Positions 1-11,490 of a DNA stretch of 64,000 nt are shown here, piece after piece. The notes under the pieces are model-generated. The model worked only from the letters and a program-made list of their open reading frames with translations. It was not told the DNA's origin and did not search any database. The translations under genes and the position numbers were made by a program. The DNA is from Apostichopus japonicus (taxonomy: Eukaryota; Echinodermata; Holothuroidea; Aspidochirotida; Stichopodidae): NCBI RefSeq assembly GCF_037975245.1, contig NC_092568.1:34814501-34878500 (forward strand). Reading direction: 5' to 3'. Every line of letters starts with the position of its first letter. The stretch's first letter is position 1.

Positions 1-205
1 AAATTGCAGGCTTGAGACCCATATTTTAGGGCTAGGTATTCGCAGCATAAAACACTCGGAAAGTGCCGTTTCCGGCCATCTGGGGGTTTGAAAAAACCCA
101 AAATTTTCTTTTACGCTCCGCGCCAACCGATGGTGGCGCTCCGCTTAGATAGTCTCCACACATTAGCCCCCCCAATAATTTTTCCGTTCCGCCGCGCCTG
201 GAGAA
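1..205 (-). repeat. Fragment of a hAT-like short element, minus orientation
   Basis: The reverse complement of bases 40-160 matches 2425-2530, including the core GGAGCGCCA plus GGTTGGCGCGGA and the run GGCCGGAAACGGCACTT. The same core recurs at 1381-1415, so this is one dispersed family with three copies in the first 2.6 kb. Bases 187-202 read as the end of such an element (reverse complement begins CAGGCGCGGCGG). The left side is cut by the window edge. No coding potential; 206-412 shows nothing recognisable. Confidence 0.6.
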
Positions 206-420
206 TACTGAAGAAAGGAGGCTTACTATTGTTCACTCGTATCTGTAAGCCTGCCCTTGTACCTCGACTACGTTGAACAGTACAGTGTTCTTTCAGTTTG
301 TTCGCCACCCGTGAATCAATAGAAAAGTCTGTCATCAATTCTCTTATGTTCCTTACTGCATCTGAACTGTATTTCACCGTAGCCATTATAGCATTGTGTA
401 GGCTAGTATTGTACTGGACT

Positions 421-764
421 CAGTGGCGTAGGAAGGTACCTTTGAGTGGGGGGGCTGAAGACTGATGGCCGGCCTGGGGGAGGGGTCTAAGGAATTTTTT
501 TCATTTCCAGGTAGCCTCAGATGCAATTTGGTGCAATATAGCACACTTCAACACCCACTCCATTTTGTAAACTTAATTTTGTATTTTCACCAGGCCTTAG
601 ATGCAATTTGGTGCTCCAAATGAGATTTTTTTTCTCATTTGGAAATGAAAAAGGGGTTTTCTGACTTGCGAAGCGGGGGGGGGGGGCGGAATGACACTTC
701 CGCCCCTCCACATTTTTCACTGGGGGGCTGGCGCCCCCCCAGCCCCCCGGTTCCTACGCCCTTG
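421..764. mobile_element. Complete 344-bp hAT-like MITE with 8-bp target duplication
   Basis: The element begins CAGTGGCGTAGGAA and ends TTCCTACGCCCTTG, so its ends are near-perfect inverted repeats. It is flanked on both sides by the same eight bases, ACTGGACT (413-420 and 765-772). An 8-bp duplication with CA-GGCG ends is the known signature of the hAT superfamily. There is no transposase, so it is non-autonomous. A 12-base block (TGCAATTTGGTG) occurs twice inside, and G- and C-runs near the ends could pair. The flanking repeat being exact suggests a fairly young insertion. Confidence 0.85.
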
Positions 765-865
765 ACTGGACTATAGTTAGGCTATGTGTGAAACCGGCCA
801 CAAACTGAGGGCAGTGCTGATTACCTTGAAAATATAGACGAAGTTTGTACAGCGTACATAGTATA

Positions 866-985
866 CAGTGGCGGATCCAGGATTTCGCCGAAAGGGGGGG
901 GGGGCCCAGATGGGAAATGCCTAATCGTCGTCCTGGGGAGGGGTCTAAGGGGAGTGGGTACCCCCTCCCCCTTTGGAAAATTTCA
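866..985 (+). mobile_element. 5' part of a hAT-like short element
   Basis: Starts CAGTGGCGGATCCAGG and runs into a poly-G tract. It shares a GGGGAGGGGTCTAAGG block with the complete element at 421-764. No matching right end or target duplication was found, so it is truncated or chimeric. The following 986-1303 shows nothing recognisable. Confidence 0.5.
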
Positions 986-1303
986 CAAAATATGGAGGTC
1001 CTCGGTGCAATCTGGTGCTACTTTTCGTGAAAGTTTGGAGTAAAATTCATTTCCAATAAATCATGTATTCATGGTTTGCCGGGCATATATTTGCAATTTC
1101 GAGCAATGAGCTGGGATTTACGTCTTTGGGGAGTAGGTGGTGATGCAAACCACCTTTTAACAGGCTACTCCATGCCATTTCATCTTGGATGCCCCCTTCC
1201 AGATGGAGACTATTGATGCAGTCAGAGTGCCCCTCTCACCTTCACTTTATCAGAATGATGGTGTACTCTTTTTGCAAATTTATTTTACAAAAAATTACAC
1301 GCA

Positions 1304-1440
1304 CAGTGGCGTAGCTAGGATTTTTTGAGTGGGGGGCATGGTGGGCTGTTCTTTCTTGTGGGGGGGGGGCGGAGGTTACTATCTAAGCGGAGCGCCACCT
1401 TGGTTGGCGCGGAGCACCCCCCAGATCATCCCCCAGATCG
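1304..1440 (+). mobile_element. Short hAT-like element fragment
   Basis: Begins CAGTGGCGTAGCTAGGA, followed by G-runs, then the family core GGAGCGCCACC/GGTTGGCGCGGA at 1387-1414. The right end is not identifiable. 1441-1860 has no gene or repeat I can recognise. Confidence 0.5.
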
Positions 1441-1874
1441 CAGGAGATGGCACCTGTGAGGCAAAATAGCAACCAAAAAGATGTGCAACTTTGGTGACAG
1501 AAATGCAAAAAAAGTTTTTTCTCTTTCATGCTGACTGGCCTTGCCAACTCAGCCAGACTTTTAATTTGAGGGAAGTTGACATCATTTATCGTTTCAAGCT
1601 GTCAAGGCCTTTCTCCCAACTCAAACCCCTGTGGGCTACCGGTAGGTTTGCAGGATATGCCCACATGTGGACTTAAATAGCATTAGAGGAAGGGGATGGA
1701 AGACATCGATGTTTCGGTAATGGTCCACATTGGTGGCTCGGTGCTAATTAGGCCATTCATTGGGTTTCTTGAGGCAGCTGTCATCAGAATCTGGGTTTTT
1801 GTGCCAATCGATGACCGATAACATGCATTGGTATGTAAATTTCTTCTTCATATATCTAGCAACACTCTAAAAAC

Positions 1875-2085
1875 AAATGAGTGGATTTCATTCCATTGGA
1901 GTGATCACTCGGCGCACTTCAAATTAAAAGTGAAATTTAACTCTATTGGAGTTAACCCTCACTCCTAATATGAGTGAATATAACTCTATGAGGAGTTAAA
2001 ATTTACTCCAATGGAGTGGAAATTCACTCTTATACCGGAATGTGCTCAGTGATTAATCCCATAGAGTGAAATTCACCTATGTTTT
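1875..2085. repeat. Foldback cluster of ACTCC/GAGTT inverted motifs
   Basis: Roughly 210 bases in which short blocks such as GAGTGGA, ATTGGAGTGA, AACTCTATTGGAGTT and ACTCCAATGGAGTGGA alternate with their own reverse complements. Single-stranded, it could fold into several hairpins. It looks like the core of a degenerate foldback or palindromic element rather than a gene. 2086-2366 shows nothing further. Confidence 0.45.
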
Positions 2086-2366
2086 TATCAGTACAGTACA
2101 GTGCATATCATCATAGACGTACGTACTACGTACATTCGTATATCAGACGCACTCGATACCCAAGATACGATACGGTCCTGGAGAAACTATTTCCACTCAT
2201 CATTTTTAAGGCGATACAGTAGTGATTATTCAACAGGCACAGCCGCATGTTTGCAGGAATTTCAGAATTCCCAATATTTTATATCTCTACCAGTAGTGAA
2301 AATCATGTTTCGACAGTTTCGTGGGCATAAAAAGTTGTTCAAGTTGTGGAATATTCAATGACATAT

Positions 2367-2600
2367 CAGGGGCGGATGCAAGATTTGTGACAGGGGGTCT
2401 GACTGGTCCAGCCGCCCCTGAACGTAAGACTATCTAAGCGGAGCGCCATCATCGGTTGGCGCGGATCGTACAAGAAAATTTGTGGCTTTACAAACCCCCC
2501 AGATGGCCGGAAACGGCACTTCCCGAGTATTCTAAGCAGCATGTACCTAGCCTGAAAATATGGATCTCATGTCTGCAGTTTCTCAATTGATGAGAAAAAA
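2367..2600 (+). mobile_element. hAT-like short element fragment (CAGGGGCGGATG end)
   Basis: Starts CAGGGGCGGATGCAAG and carries the same core as 1381-1415 and, inverted, 40-160. It also shares GCCGGAAACGGCACTT with the window start. The right end is not resolved. Confidence 0.55.
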
Positions 2601-2703
2601 CAATCTATGAAATATGGTATAACATATCAGATGAGTTGAGATGATACAAAAATCATAATGCCTTTAGCCCAATCCCCTCCCGTTCCGTCACCACTGATTG
2701 ATG

Positions 2704-3074
2704 CAGGGCCGGATCCAGGATTCTGGAAGGGTGAGGGGTTTGCTCATGAAAAATTAGCGCATCCTAGCAGCCTACCGCTCTGTAACCTCACCGCCCAAAA
2801 AAATTCGAACACCACCTCAATTTTGAAACTGTTCGGTCTGAAAATTGAGATCGTTAGGCATTTTTGGCACGTGTAGCACGCGTGCACACTATAGTTCATT
2901 TGACGGAAAGACACACCTGGATGACTTGTGAGGATAACCGCTTTTCTGACGTCCTACATGTTTAAAATTGGCGTTTAATTTAATTATTTTTTCTCTCTCT
3001 TTTTTTCTCTCTTTTGTTTTGGCCAAGAGCAGGGGGTCCGGACCCCCTGCCCCCCCCCCCTGGATCCGCGCCTG
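2704..3074. mobile_element. 371-bp MITE-like element with CAGG(G/C)-CGGATCCAGG inverted ends
   Basis: The left end CAGGGCCGGATCCAGG and right end CCTGGATCCGCGCCTG are inverted copies (14 of 16 bases match). The eight bases on each side (GATTGATG and CATATATT) do not match, so it may be two half-elements or an old insertion whose target duplication has decayed. It contains a pyrimidine tract and a C-run. The antisense reading frame across it is a by-product of low complexity. Confidence 0.5.
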
Positions 3075-3429
3075 CATATATTCATTTGACTCGAGGCAAT
3101 ATATGAAAACCTGATACCTCGGCTCTGTACAAACGGAGCCAATCTTTTGATAGATTGTTGCGCTAGGTGGAAGCACTGAACATATTTTCAACAGATATCG
3201 ATATCGCGCAGCACAACAAGGTTCGTGGTATATGGTCGCAATCGTCGCATCGACCATTGTCATGCCATGCTGTGTGACCATTCTCATGATTACTACAGAT
3301 ATTGTATTTTCTTATTCTGCCAGATGCAGACGATAATTGTGTAACTCTATTTCCCAAATAATTGAACAAAAAATATAAGTGAATCGCACTTATTTTTATT
3401 TTTTTATTTTTTTGCAACATTTTTATTAC

Positions 3430-3606
3430 CCCATTCCCAGTGGGGGGCCAGTGGGGGGCCAGCCTATTTCATGGGGGCCTCGGTCCCCCAGGCCCCCGTA
3501 GCTACGCCACTGATCACGCATGGGGCCCTTTCCCTCGAACGCGGTAAAAAAAAATCAGGATTTTCAAAAAGGGGGGGGGGGCACGGGCCCCCCCGGATCC
3601 GTCCCT
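3430..3606 (-). mobile_element. Two adjoining hAT-like element ends
   Basis: 3430-3512 ends with CCCCCGTAGCTACGCCACTG, and the same structure (repeated CAGTGGGGGGC blocks, then GTAGCTACGCCACTG) recurs at 51222-51306. 3556-3606 is a second end whose reverse complement begins CAGGGACGGATCCGGGGGG. Neither is complete. The long frames read through this stretch on both strands translate element termini and are not genes. Confidence 0.5.
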
Positions 3607-5860
3607 GGTATAGCCCCCTATTTATCAGTGCATCTTTTAACTCTATAATTTCAACAGCAATAATAATAATAATAGATACACTTATAAAGAGCCAAAATCT
3701 ACAGAGTATTCGATGGTGCTGTACAATATATATGAAAAGCAAGATTGAAATAATAAGTCTTAAGTTATGACTTAAACTGAGAGAGAGAATGAAACGTCCT
3801 GACAGACACAGGTAAATCATTCCACTTGAAGACAGGACCAGCTGACAAAAATGCACGTTCACCATAGGGTTCAGCCTAGTTCTAAGTAGGCCTACAAATG
3901 AGAGCCATGTTATTGCCAGATCTTAGTTGATAACGAGGGTTGACAGAAAAGAAAATAAGCTCCGCTAGATAAGAAGGAGCCAAACCATGTTGCATTCGTA
4001 CACAACAGCAACAACAGAAATACCATTTCGATGAGTCTTCTTTATCTGTAGTGGGGCGAGATTAACTGTTTCATAAGCATACTCACTCAAACTCTTCATA
4101 ATATGTCATCGGTTTGCTCTTTTCATCTCTATAGTATGAACAGATAAACATGGTTACCATTTAAATTCTTTTGAGCCCCAGTTTGGTTTTTAAAAAAGTG
4201 CATTGAACCATACAGTCCATAGTTACTGGGCTGTTAAAAAATTAACACAATGTAAAACTTTAATATCAGGGAAAAGTTAAGAGAAGCGAGATATCGCATA
4301 TATACGTACATTTCCCAAGAAATATTTGCTGTGACTGGTTGCTAGGCAACCAAATAAAAATATCAGACAAACACGTTTTTCAATAACGTATTACTCACTA
4401 TCTAGCTACCTGTTGGTGATGGCTCTCTCAAGGTAAAGATTTTTTGAACACTTTTGCAGGGCCTGTATACTCTTCCATTTTTAACGTTAGGTTTAGGTTT
4501 CCCTTAAAAAAAGTGCCTCTACGCACATCAGTTTTATATATTCATCTGCTTACAGTACCTCCAGAGAGAGAGAGGTGGAGATAGTGTGTTTCCAGATATG
4601 CAAATCTCAATAGAATTGAATAACTTTAACTCTAGGCTGAGAAAAAATTTTCCACTATAGGGCTTGAAGTAAGCATATGTAATGGGAATAAGATAACGCA
4701 TTCAATCGACATTTTGTGGATGATTGTTACCAAACTTGCTGCCCACCTCACTCTCCTCAAGGCACTGAACTGGAAATTGATGGGAAGATGTAACTTGGTG
4801 GTGGACAGGAATGTAGTACCGCCGTCTCTTCCTTAACCATGTGGACCAGAATTAGTGAAGCAACTTCTCGACAATTCTCGACAATGTAGACGACAAAAAC
4901 CGTTAGATTCCATACATTGTTCAGTAAGAATTTAGGATTTCGATGTCTTAGTGGAATTAGATTAGTTGATTAAGCAGGACCTTTACATACTTAATTTGGC
5001 AAAGTTGGAAGACATGAGGAACAAAATAATGTACATGTTAGTAAAAGATGAAATTTCAAGCAGTCAGAGCCCCTGCGGATTACCTATTCTGTTGTTTCAT
5101 AAAGAGGACAGATCTCAAAAATTGTGTACTGACTATATAGTAAAGTAAATACAGTAACAGTAACGGAGTCACATCCGACTCCTCGTCTAGACGATTATAT
5201 CTATCGCACCGGCAATGCCAAGTAGTCAGTAAAAGTGGCGTATTAAATGGGTATTGGCAAATGACATTAATAGCTCAAAGCTAAAGACTTTAATTTGTAA
5301 CGCCTGATCGTGTTTGGTCTTGTTATGTTATGCCTTTATGTTATGCCTTTGTGTTATGTCTTTAATGTTATGCCTTGTAATGTTATGCCTTTTTCTATGA
5401 AATTGTTTTTATTTCTCCTACCTAAATAAAGTGCAAAAGATACCTAATGTACTGTTAATAAGCATTTACATAACATAGGTGTAAACGATTGTAATCAATT
5501 TTTAGGTATTTATTGCAGTTTGTTTCCCATTGAAAATCTGACCCTTAACACACTGACAAATAAAGATTTCAGAAAAGAATATGTCTTGTATTTGCTGAGA
5601 TCAGACATTTATATAGAATCAACCAAGTAAAAATATAGTCATTTAGGTTTTTGATACAGCATTGTAAGAGATTCTTTTGAAGATGTTGTTCTGAAAAGTA
5701 TAACATTTTAAGCTTGGTCACGAGGAATTCCCAAATGTGGGATTACCATTATAATTATGAATACCAAATACGGAAATACAACTAAATGAGGGGCACGTAC
5801 ACCATATAACGTTTCTACATGTGGAGCACTCTGTAAGGTTAAATATGTTGCGCACAGAGC
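3607..5860. other. Intergenic, no gene seen
   Basis: AT-rich sequence without a convincing reading frame. It holds an AAT run near 3660 and, at about 5322-5395, five or so imperfect copies of TGTTATGCCTT. Short frames here lack any family signature. Confidence 0.5.
5322..5395 (+). repeat. Imperfect TGTTATGCCTT minisatellite
   Basis: Consecutive copies of TGTTATGCCTT with one- to four-base spacer changes. Confidence 0.7.
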
Positions 5861-6095
5861 CATAATCACTAGCTACAGCTCGGGTAGTAATCAAAGAAAA
5901 TTAACTGCCTTGGTTTTATCACAGCATCTATCTGCTGGGCTGATATCCCGTGTATAGCATCACAATTTGTAGTTTTAGTGGATGATCTCATTAACAAAGA
6001 AGCTTTTAAAGTCATTGCCCAAAAAAGAGTTAAGATCATGTATCGGATACTTTGGTTGTGCAGCAAACATCCTATAGCAAAAATAACATTACCCA

Positions 6096-8625
6096 GTACC
6101 CAGTACAGTGTATGTGCTATACACATTGTAGATACATGTATGTACTGGTTGAAATCCATTTTATAGTAAAGTCTTCTAATTCAACCAATTGTATATGTAC
6201 AGTGTGTATATTAGTGTTAGGTTTAAACCTAGTCTTCTGGCACTCACGGCACTCTGTACATATACACCCAGTACAGTGCATGTACTGTATACACTGTTTG
6301 TACTGGTTGAAATTCATTTTATAAGTCTTCTAATTAAATGAATTCAACCAGGAGCAGACAAGTACATTGCAAATAGTATTTTTTTATTTGAAATTTAAAA
6401 CTGCACAGTATTGAATTGAATGACCTTGAAGTTGAAGTACAGTACCCAGGCTAAAAACACATGGAACATCAAAACAGGCAAAAACGTTTTTTGTAAAAAA
6501 TCCCAAACTTTGAGGATTTTTCATTTCAAAATAAGGCAAAACACCCTCCTGGATTTTTATTTTAAATCAGGGTGGTACTATATCTCTTCTAGAAAAAATT
6601 ATCAGACTATTCAACATGACGCGTTTTGAGTTATTGGCCGTCAAAGACTGTGACGGTTAAAATGACACGTGTAGGGTTATTTCCACTGGTCATAGACTAA
6701 TTAGCATAATATGCAAGGTGTTTGTAGCGTATTCAAGAGTAAATGCCAAAACGTATTGTTAGGGAGCGAGGCGCGCTAAATAAAACAAAAGGTCTCTTAC
6801 AAAGGAGGAATATTTGAAACACATGCCCCTAATTGCAAGCATTGCTTCCAGGTGGAATGAGCAAATGAAATGGAACACGAGGTTTAGAAACTTCACTTCA
6901 CTCTGAGCATCTAGGCAGAATATACGGCGGTTTTAGGCGTTAGCAAATAGGGCGTCGATCACAGTATAGTATATATGTCGTGGAGACAGGCCTAGGGTAT
7001 ATATTACCGGGAGAGGCTACATTGTCTGGGTAGACGGTATACTTGTGTATTGATATGTGTTTGAGAGTACCCTTCACCGACCAAATGGAGACACCTGCCC
7101 CATGCCGTGACTCCGAGGCTGTCTAAATCTTTTCACGTAAGTGGGAATTTGTTTTAATTGATTGACTAAGGAAGATATATTAATATATTAATTTGGTAGT
7201 TTGCAGCTAATATTAAATGTCTTAATATTAGAAGTGTGTTTATAAGTATTGTAATATAGCCCAATGGTAAATGGGAATCACTCATATATGGATTGAATTA
7301 TACTTAAAACTATATGACTGAGGGTTAATTTGAAATGCATTGTTTGAATATTAATTGCCGGAGAGACAAATCCGTTTTCGATTTGAAGGGTTGGGAATTC
7401 GCTATATGATAATAATGTTAATTTTAGGGATAGTCCACTTTTATGACTGTATAACGATAATGTTGTCCTGTTTAGAGCGGCTAGGGGGATTGAGTACATG
7501 ATGTAAACTATTCATTTTACTGACAAGAGGAAACATCATTGTATCAATTTTATTACAGTGTACCATTTCCTGGGAGACGAAACTCCGTGCTCCGTTTTGT
7601 GTATATGGTTATACGCAAGAAAACCTTATTTAAAAGATATATCGAATAACGCCAGATTAGTTAACAAGAGAATTGTCGTGGAGAAAAAACCCGACGGCGT
7701 TAGTTAAAAGAAACATTTTTCTGTTGATTACAAGAAGAGCACCAATAAATGTTAAGATTATTTGTTATGTAAAAGACTTAATGTAGCAAAGCAGCTTATG
7801 TGAATTGTAGTGTACAATAATAAATTTACGTTATTTATAAGCATACTGTTACATTTCATTTTTTTTTCATAGGTGTTAAAAGAACCCGAGTGGGAATTTA
7901 TTATTATTTGAATTTCCCACGTCACAAAGACGACCTCCTTTGTACATCGGAGCAACTTAACAACTTCATAAATTTATATTGAGAACTGAAATTTTTTTCG
8001 GTGTAAGAACTTTATACTTATAATTAAAGTATAAAACTCTGACAGCTCTAACATAGTTACTTTGGTAAAAAATTGGCATCGAAATCCCTAACTCATGCTG
8101 AATCGCAGCATGAAATAGCAACTTTAGAGTTGCACAACCTGCGAACATATTATAGAAAAGCATTGTAATCATTATTGTGTATTGTTTGTACTAGATATAA
8201 AAACCTCTGAAGGAATCAAGTACCCTGAAGCAATGGTTTAAAATGGCACATTTTTAGTGAAAAGTACAAAAATCGAATATTTTGACACCTTTAAGTTGAC
8301 CTAACTCAACAAGACAATATTTTTGTAGCCTATTTTCCTGTTCTTTGGGATAGACTCTATAGGCATCTGTAAAAGAAAGGTAGTAGAATGTTTATTTGCT
8401 GAGAAATGAGACCTCAAAAGTGAAGAAAATGCAAAAATGCCATGGTGGCGACAAATTGCGGAAATGCAAAGTGTGATAAATCGGCCAATTGTAAACAATG
8501 CAATTGAAATTTTCAGAATATGCTTATTTTATGGTGGTCCAATCATACAAAAAATTTGGGAATTTTTGGAGACGGTGCAGCAACAGCCATCCGTGATTTG
8601 ACACGGAATGACCCTATAACCAGTT
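6096..8625 (+). repeat. Duplication copy A, left block (matches 35.6-36.9 kb)
   Basis: 6170-6648 and 7925-8625 align by eye, in order, with 35.62-36.89 kb, including CAGGAGCAGACAAGT, AAACGTTTTTTGTAAAAA, GACGCGTTTTGAGTTATTGG and GACACGGAATGACCC. The start contains GTACAGTG/CAGTACAGTG palindromic repeats. Part of this (6120-6210) appears in inverted orientation in copy B. No intact gene lies here; frames on both strands are short and unconserved. The block reads like a non-coding dispersed element caught in the segmental duplication. Confidence 0.7.
6649..7924. mobile_element. 1276-bp insertion in copy A flanked by CAAAGAC
   Basis: Copy B (about 36146) reads straight through from GGCCGTCAAAAACGACCTC. 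Copy A is interrupted after CAAAGAC (6642-6648) and resumes after a second CAAAGAC (7925-7931), so 1276 bases plus one 7-bp repeat are extra. The insert ends with a short hairpin (GTGGGAATT... against ...AATTTCCCAC, 7890-7919). No transposase frame was seen. It is a candidate non-autonomous transposon of unknown class; a deletion in copy B is possible but would not explain the flanking repeat as well. Confidence 0.55.
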
Positions 8626-10482
8626 AAGCTTTATTTGTAAATTTAGGTTATAATGCATTGATAATATGAAATTTAATTTAAATAATGATAATTTTGTAAT
8701 ATTCACAAATTGCGGAAATTCAAAGTGTGATAAATCGGCCAATTGTAAACAATGCAATTGAAATTTTCAGAATATGCTTATTTTATGGTGGTCCAATCAT
8801 ACAAAAAAATTGGGAATTTTTGGAGACGGTGCAGCAACAGCCATCCGTGATTTGACACGGAATGACCCTATAACCAGTTAAGCTTTATTTGTAAATTTAG
8901 GTTATAATGCATTGATAATATGAAATTTAATTTAAATAATGATAATTTTGTAATATTCACAAATTGCGGAAATTCAAAGTGTGATAAATCGGCCAATTGT
9001 AAACAATGCAATTGAAATTTTCAGAATATGCTTATTTTATGGTGGTCCAATCATACAAAAAAATTGGGAATTTTTGGAGACGGTGCAGCAACAGCCATCC
9101 GTGATTTGACACGGAATGACCCTATAACCAGTTAAGCTTTATTTGTAAATTTAGGTTATAATGCATTGATAATATGAAATTTAATTTAAACAATGATAAT
9201 TTTGTAATATTCACAAATTGCGGAAATTCAAAGTGTGATAAATCGGCCAATTGTAAACAATGCAATTGAAATTTTCAGAATATGCTTATTTTATGGTGGT
9301 CCAATCATACAAAAAATTTGGGAATTTTTGGAGACGGTGCAGCAACAGCCATCCGTGATTTGACACGGAATGACCCTATAACCAGTTAAGCTTTATTTGT
9401 AAATTTAGGTTATAATGCATTGATAATATGAAATTTAATTTAAATAATGATAATTTTGTAATATTCACAAATTGCGGAAATTCAAAGTGTGATAAATCGG
9501 CCAATTGTAAACAATGCAATTGAAATTTTCAGAATATGCTTATTTTATGGTGGTCCAATCATACAAAAAATTTGGGAATTTTTGGAGACGGTGCAGCAAC
9601 AGCCATCCGTGATTTGACACGGAATGACCCTATAACCAGTTAAGCTTTATTTGTAAATTTAGGTTATAATGCATTGATAATATGAAATTTAATTTAAATA
9701 ATGATAATTTTGTAATATTCACAAATTGCGGAAATTCAAAGTGTGATAAATCGGCCAATTGTAAACAATGCAATTGAAATTTTCAGAATATGCTTATTTC
9801 ATGGTGGTCCAATCATACAAAAAATTTGGGAATTTTTGGAGACGGTGCAGCAACAGCCATCCGTGATTTGACACGGAATGACCCTATAACCAGTTAAGCT
9901 TTATTTGTAAATTTAGGTTATAATGCATTGATAATATGAAATTTAATTTAAACAATGATAATTTTGTAATATTCACAAATTGCGGAAATTCAAAGTGTGA
10001 TAAATCGGCCAATTGTAAACAATGCAATTGAAATTTTCAGAATATGCTTATTTTATGGTGGTCCAATCATACAAAAAATTTGGGAATTTTTGGAGACGGT
10101 GCAGCAACAGCCATCCGTGATTTGACACGGAATGACCCTATAACCAGTTAAGCTTTATTTGTAAATTTAGGTTATAATGCATTGATAATATGAAATTTAA
10201 TTTAAATAATGATAATTTTGTAATATTCACAAATTGCGGAAATTCAAAGTGTGATAAATCGGCCAATTGTAAACAATGCAATTGAAATTTTCAGAATATG
10301 CTTATTTTATGGTGGTCCAATCATACAAAAAAATTGGGAATTTTTGGAGACGGTGCAGCAACAGCCATCCGTGATTTGACACGGAATGACCCTATAACCA
10401 GTTAAGCTTTATTTGTAAATTTAGGTTATAATGCATTGATAATATGAAATTTAATTTAAATAATGATAATTTTGTAATATTC
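8451..10482 (+). repeat. Eight-copy tandem array, unit exactly 254 bp
   Basis: Unit starts fall at 8451, 8705, 8959, 9213, 9467, 9721, 9975 and 10229, each 254 apart, ending at 10482. Units differ at only a handful of sites (for example AAATTTGGG/AAAATTGGG, AATAATGAT/AACAATGAT, one TTTTATGG/TTTCATGG), so amplification is recent or homogenisation active. Each unit holds the hairpin CCGTG-ATTTGA-CACGG. Copy B of the duplication has a single diverged unit (36720-36885), and the tail of a unit is also seen inverted at 28613-28712. No open frame runs through the unit. Confidence 0.95.
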
Positions 10483-11490
10483 ATTTATAAAAACCAAGAA
10501 ACCTGTGTATGGTTAATCTCATTATAGACTATACTTCAATGTAAATTAGGGGGGGGGGGTACTTGTTTGTCAAACTTAAACAAATTTTGGCTGAAATTAA
10601 TCAGGCTAGGCCTACCCATGCAATGATATAGGTATAGCCTAAGCCCAGTGACAAAGAAGTTTTATCCACATGAGAAATGTAAAAATGAAACACCACATTA
10701 CTAGGTCACAGCTTTGCACTCCTAATGTTATAAGTCTCACACTATAAAACAGAAATGAGTTTTATTAAATCTTATGTTGTTCTTATTCTACAATTATACT
10801 CCTCAGAGGTAAGTTTTGAAGCACTGTCAGTGAGGCAGATTATATTTCCATATTATGCACAGCAGATCATGAATTTGGTGTTAATCTCAATAAACTGAAC
10901 TGCCCATAGCAGGGACTCCTTATAAGATATAGCATTGATTTTCTGAACATTAAAAAAGGGACACATTTACAGTAAGGCATATTATGGTTCCATTTATATC
11001 ACAGCAGATCATGAAATTGGTGTAAATCTCAATAAAGTGAGCTGCCCATAACAGTTTTCCTTATGGCATTGATTTTCTGAACATTCAAGAGGGGACACAT
11101 ATACAGTTTTCATGGGAGAGAATGTTTGTATAGATACAAACTGATAAGTATTTAAACATGGTACAAAACTCAAATAAAGACCGTTAATGTATTAATTTTG
11201 TTTTACTTTGAAACTATTTACTAACACACGTGACCGGCTTCTGTTAGGTGCAGAAACAAATAACTCTTTCTGCTGTTATGTGTTATTTTGTTTGGCAGAA
11301 ATGGAAGATTTGTACCAAGAGGAGCTAACAGCCATGACAGAGTACAAGAAACACACAACCTTGAGCCTTCCATTATCGAATAATCTGTAGGCTGCAGTTT
11401 ACTTAGCCCAATGATGGTAAGTGTTGTTCAATGTAATTGCAACTGAATACTGTTGAGTATTACTATTAAGTAAAATATCTCTATACACAA
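10430..11490 (+). repeat. Dispersed repeat, inverted partner at 27.66-28.71 kb
   Basis: From the last 254-bp unit onward, this stretch aligns with the reverse complement of 27655-28712. Shared stretches include TCACAGCTTTGCACTCCT, GTACAAAACTCAAATAAAGAC, GGCTTCTGTTAGGTGCAGAAA and CAAGAGGAGCTAACAG. It holds a poly-G tract at 10549. It also holds an internal direct duplication with a 142-bp offset (CAGCAGATCATGAA at 10860 and 11002). Acceptor-like (TTTGGCAG, 11293-11300) and donor-like (ATGGTAAGT) signals bracket a 29-codon frame at 11302-11390, but the partner copy does not keep that frame. Confidence 0.75.

Noticed and set aside
2704..3074. Claim of a complete hAT insertion with target duplication
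   Set aside because: The inverted ends are good, but the flanking eight bases do not match, so only a MITE-like element is claimed.
3464..3865. 133- and 99-codon overlapping frames on opposite strands
   Set aside because: Both read through G/C-rich MITE termini and have no family features.
8451..10482. CRISPR array
   Set aside because: Units are 254 bp with no unique spacers, in eukaryotic DNA; it is a tandem repeat.
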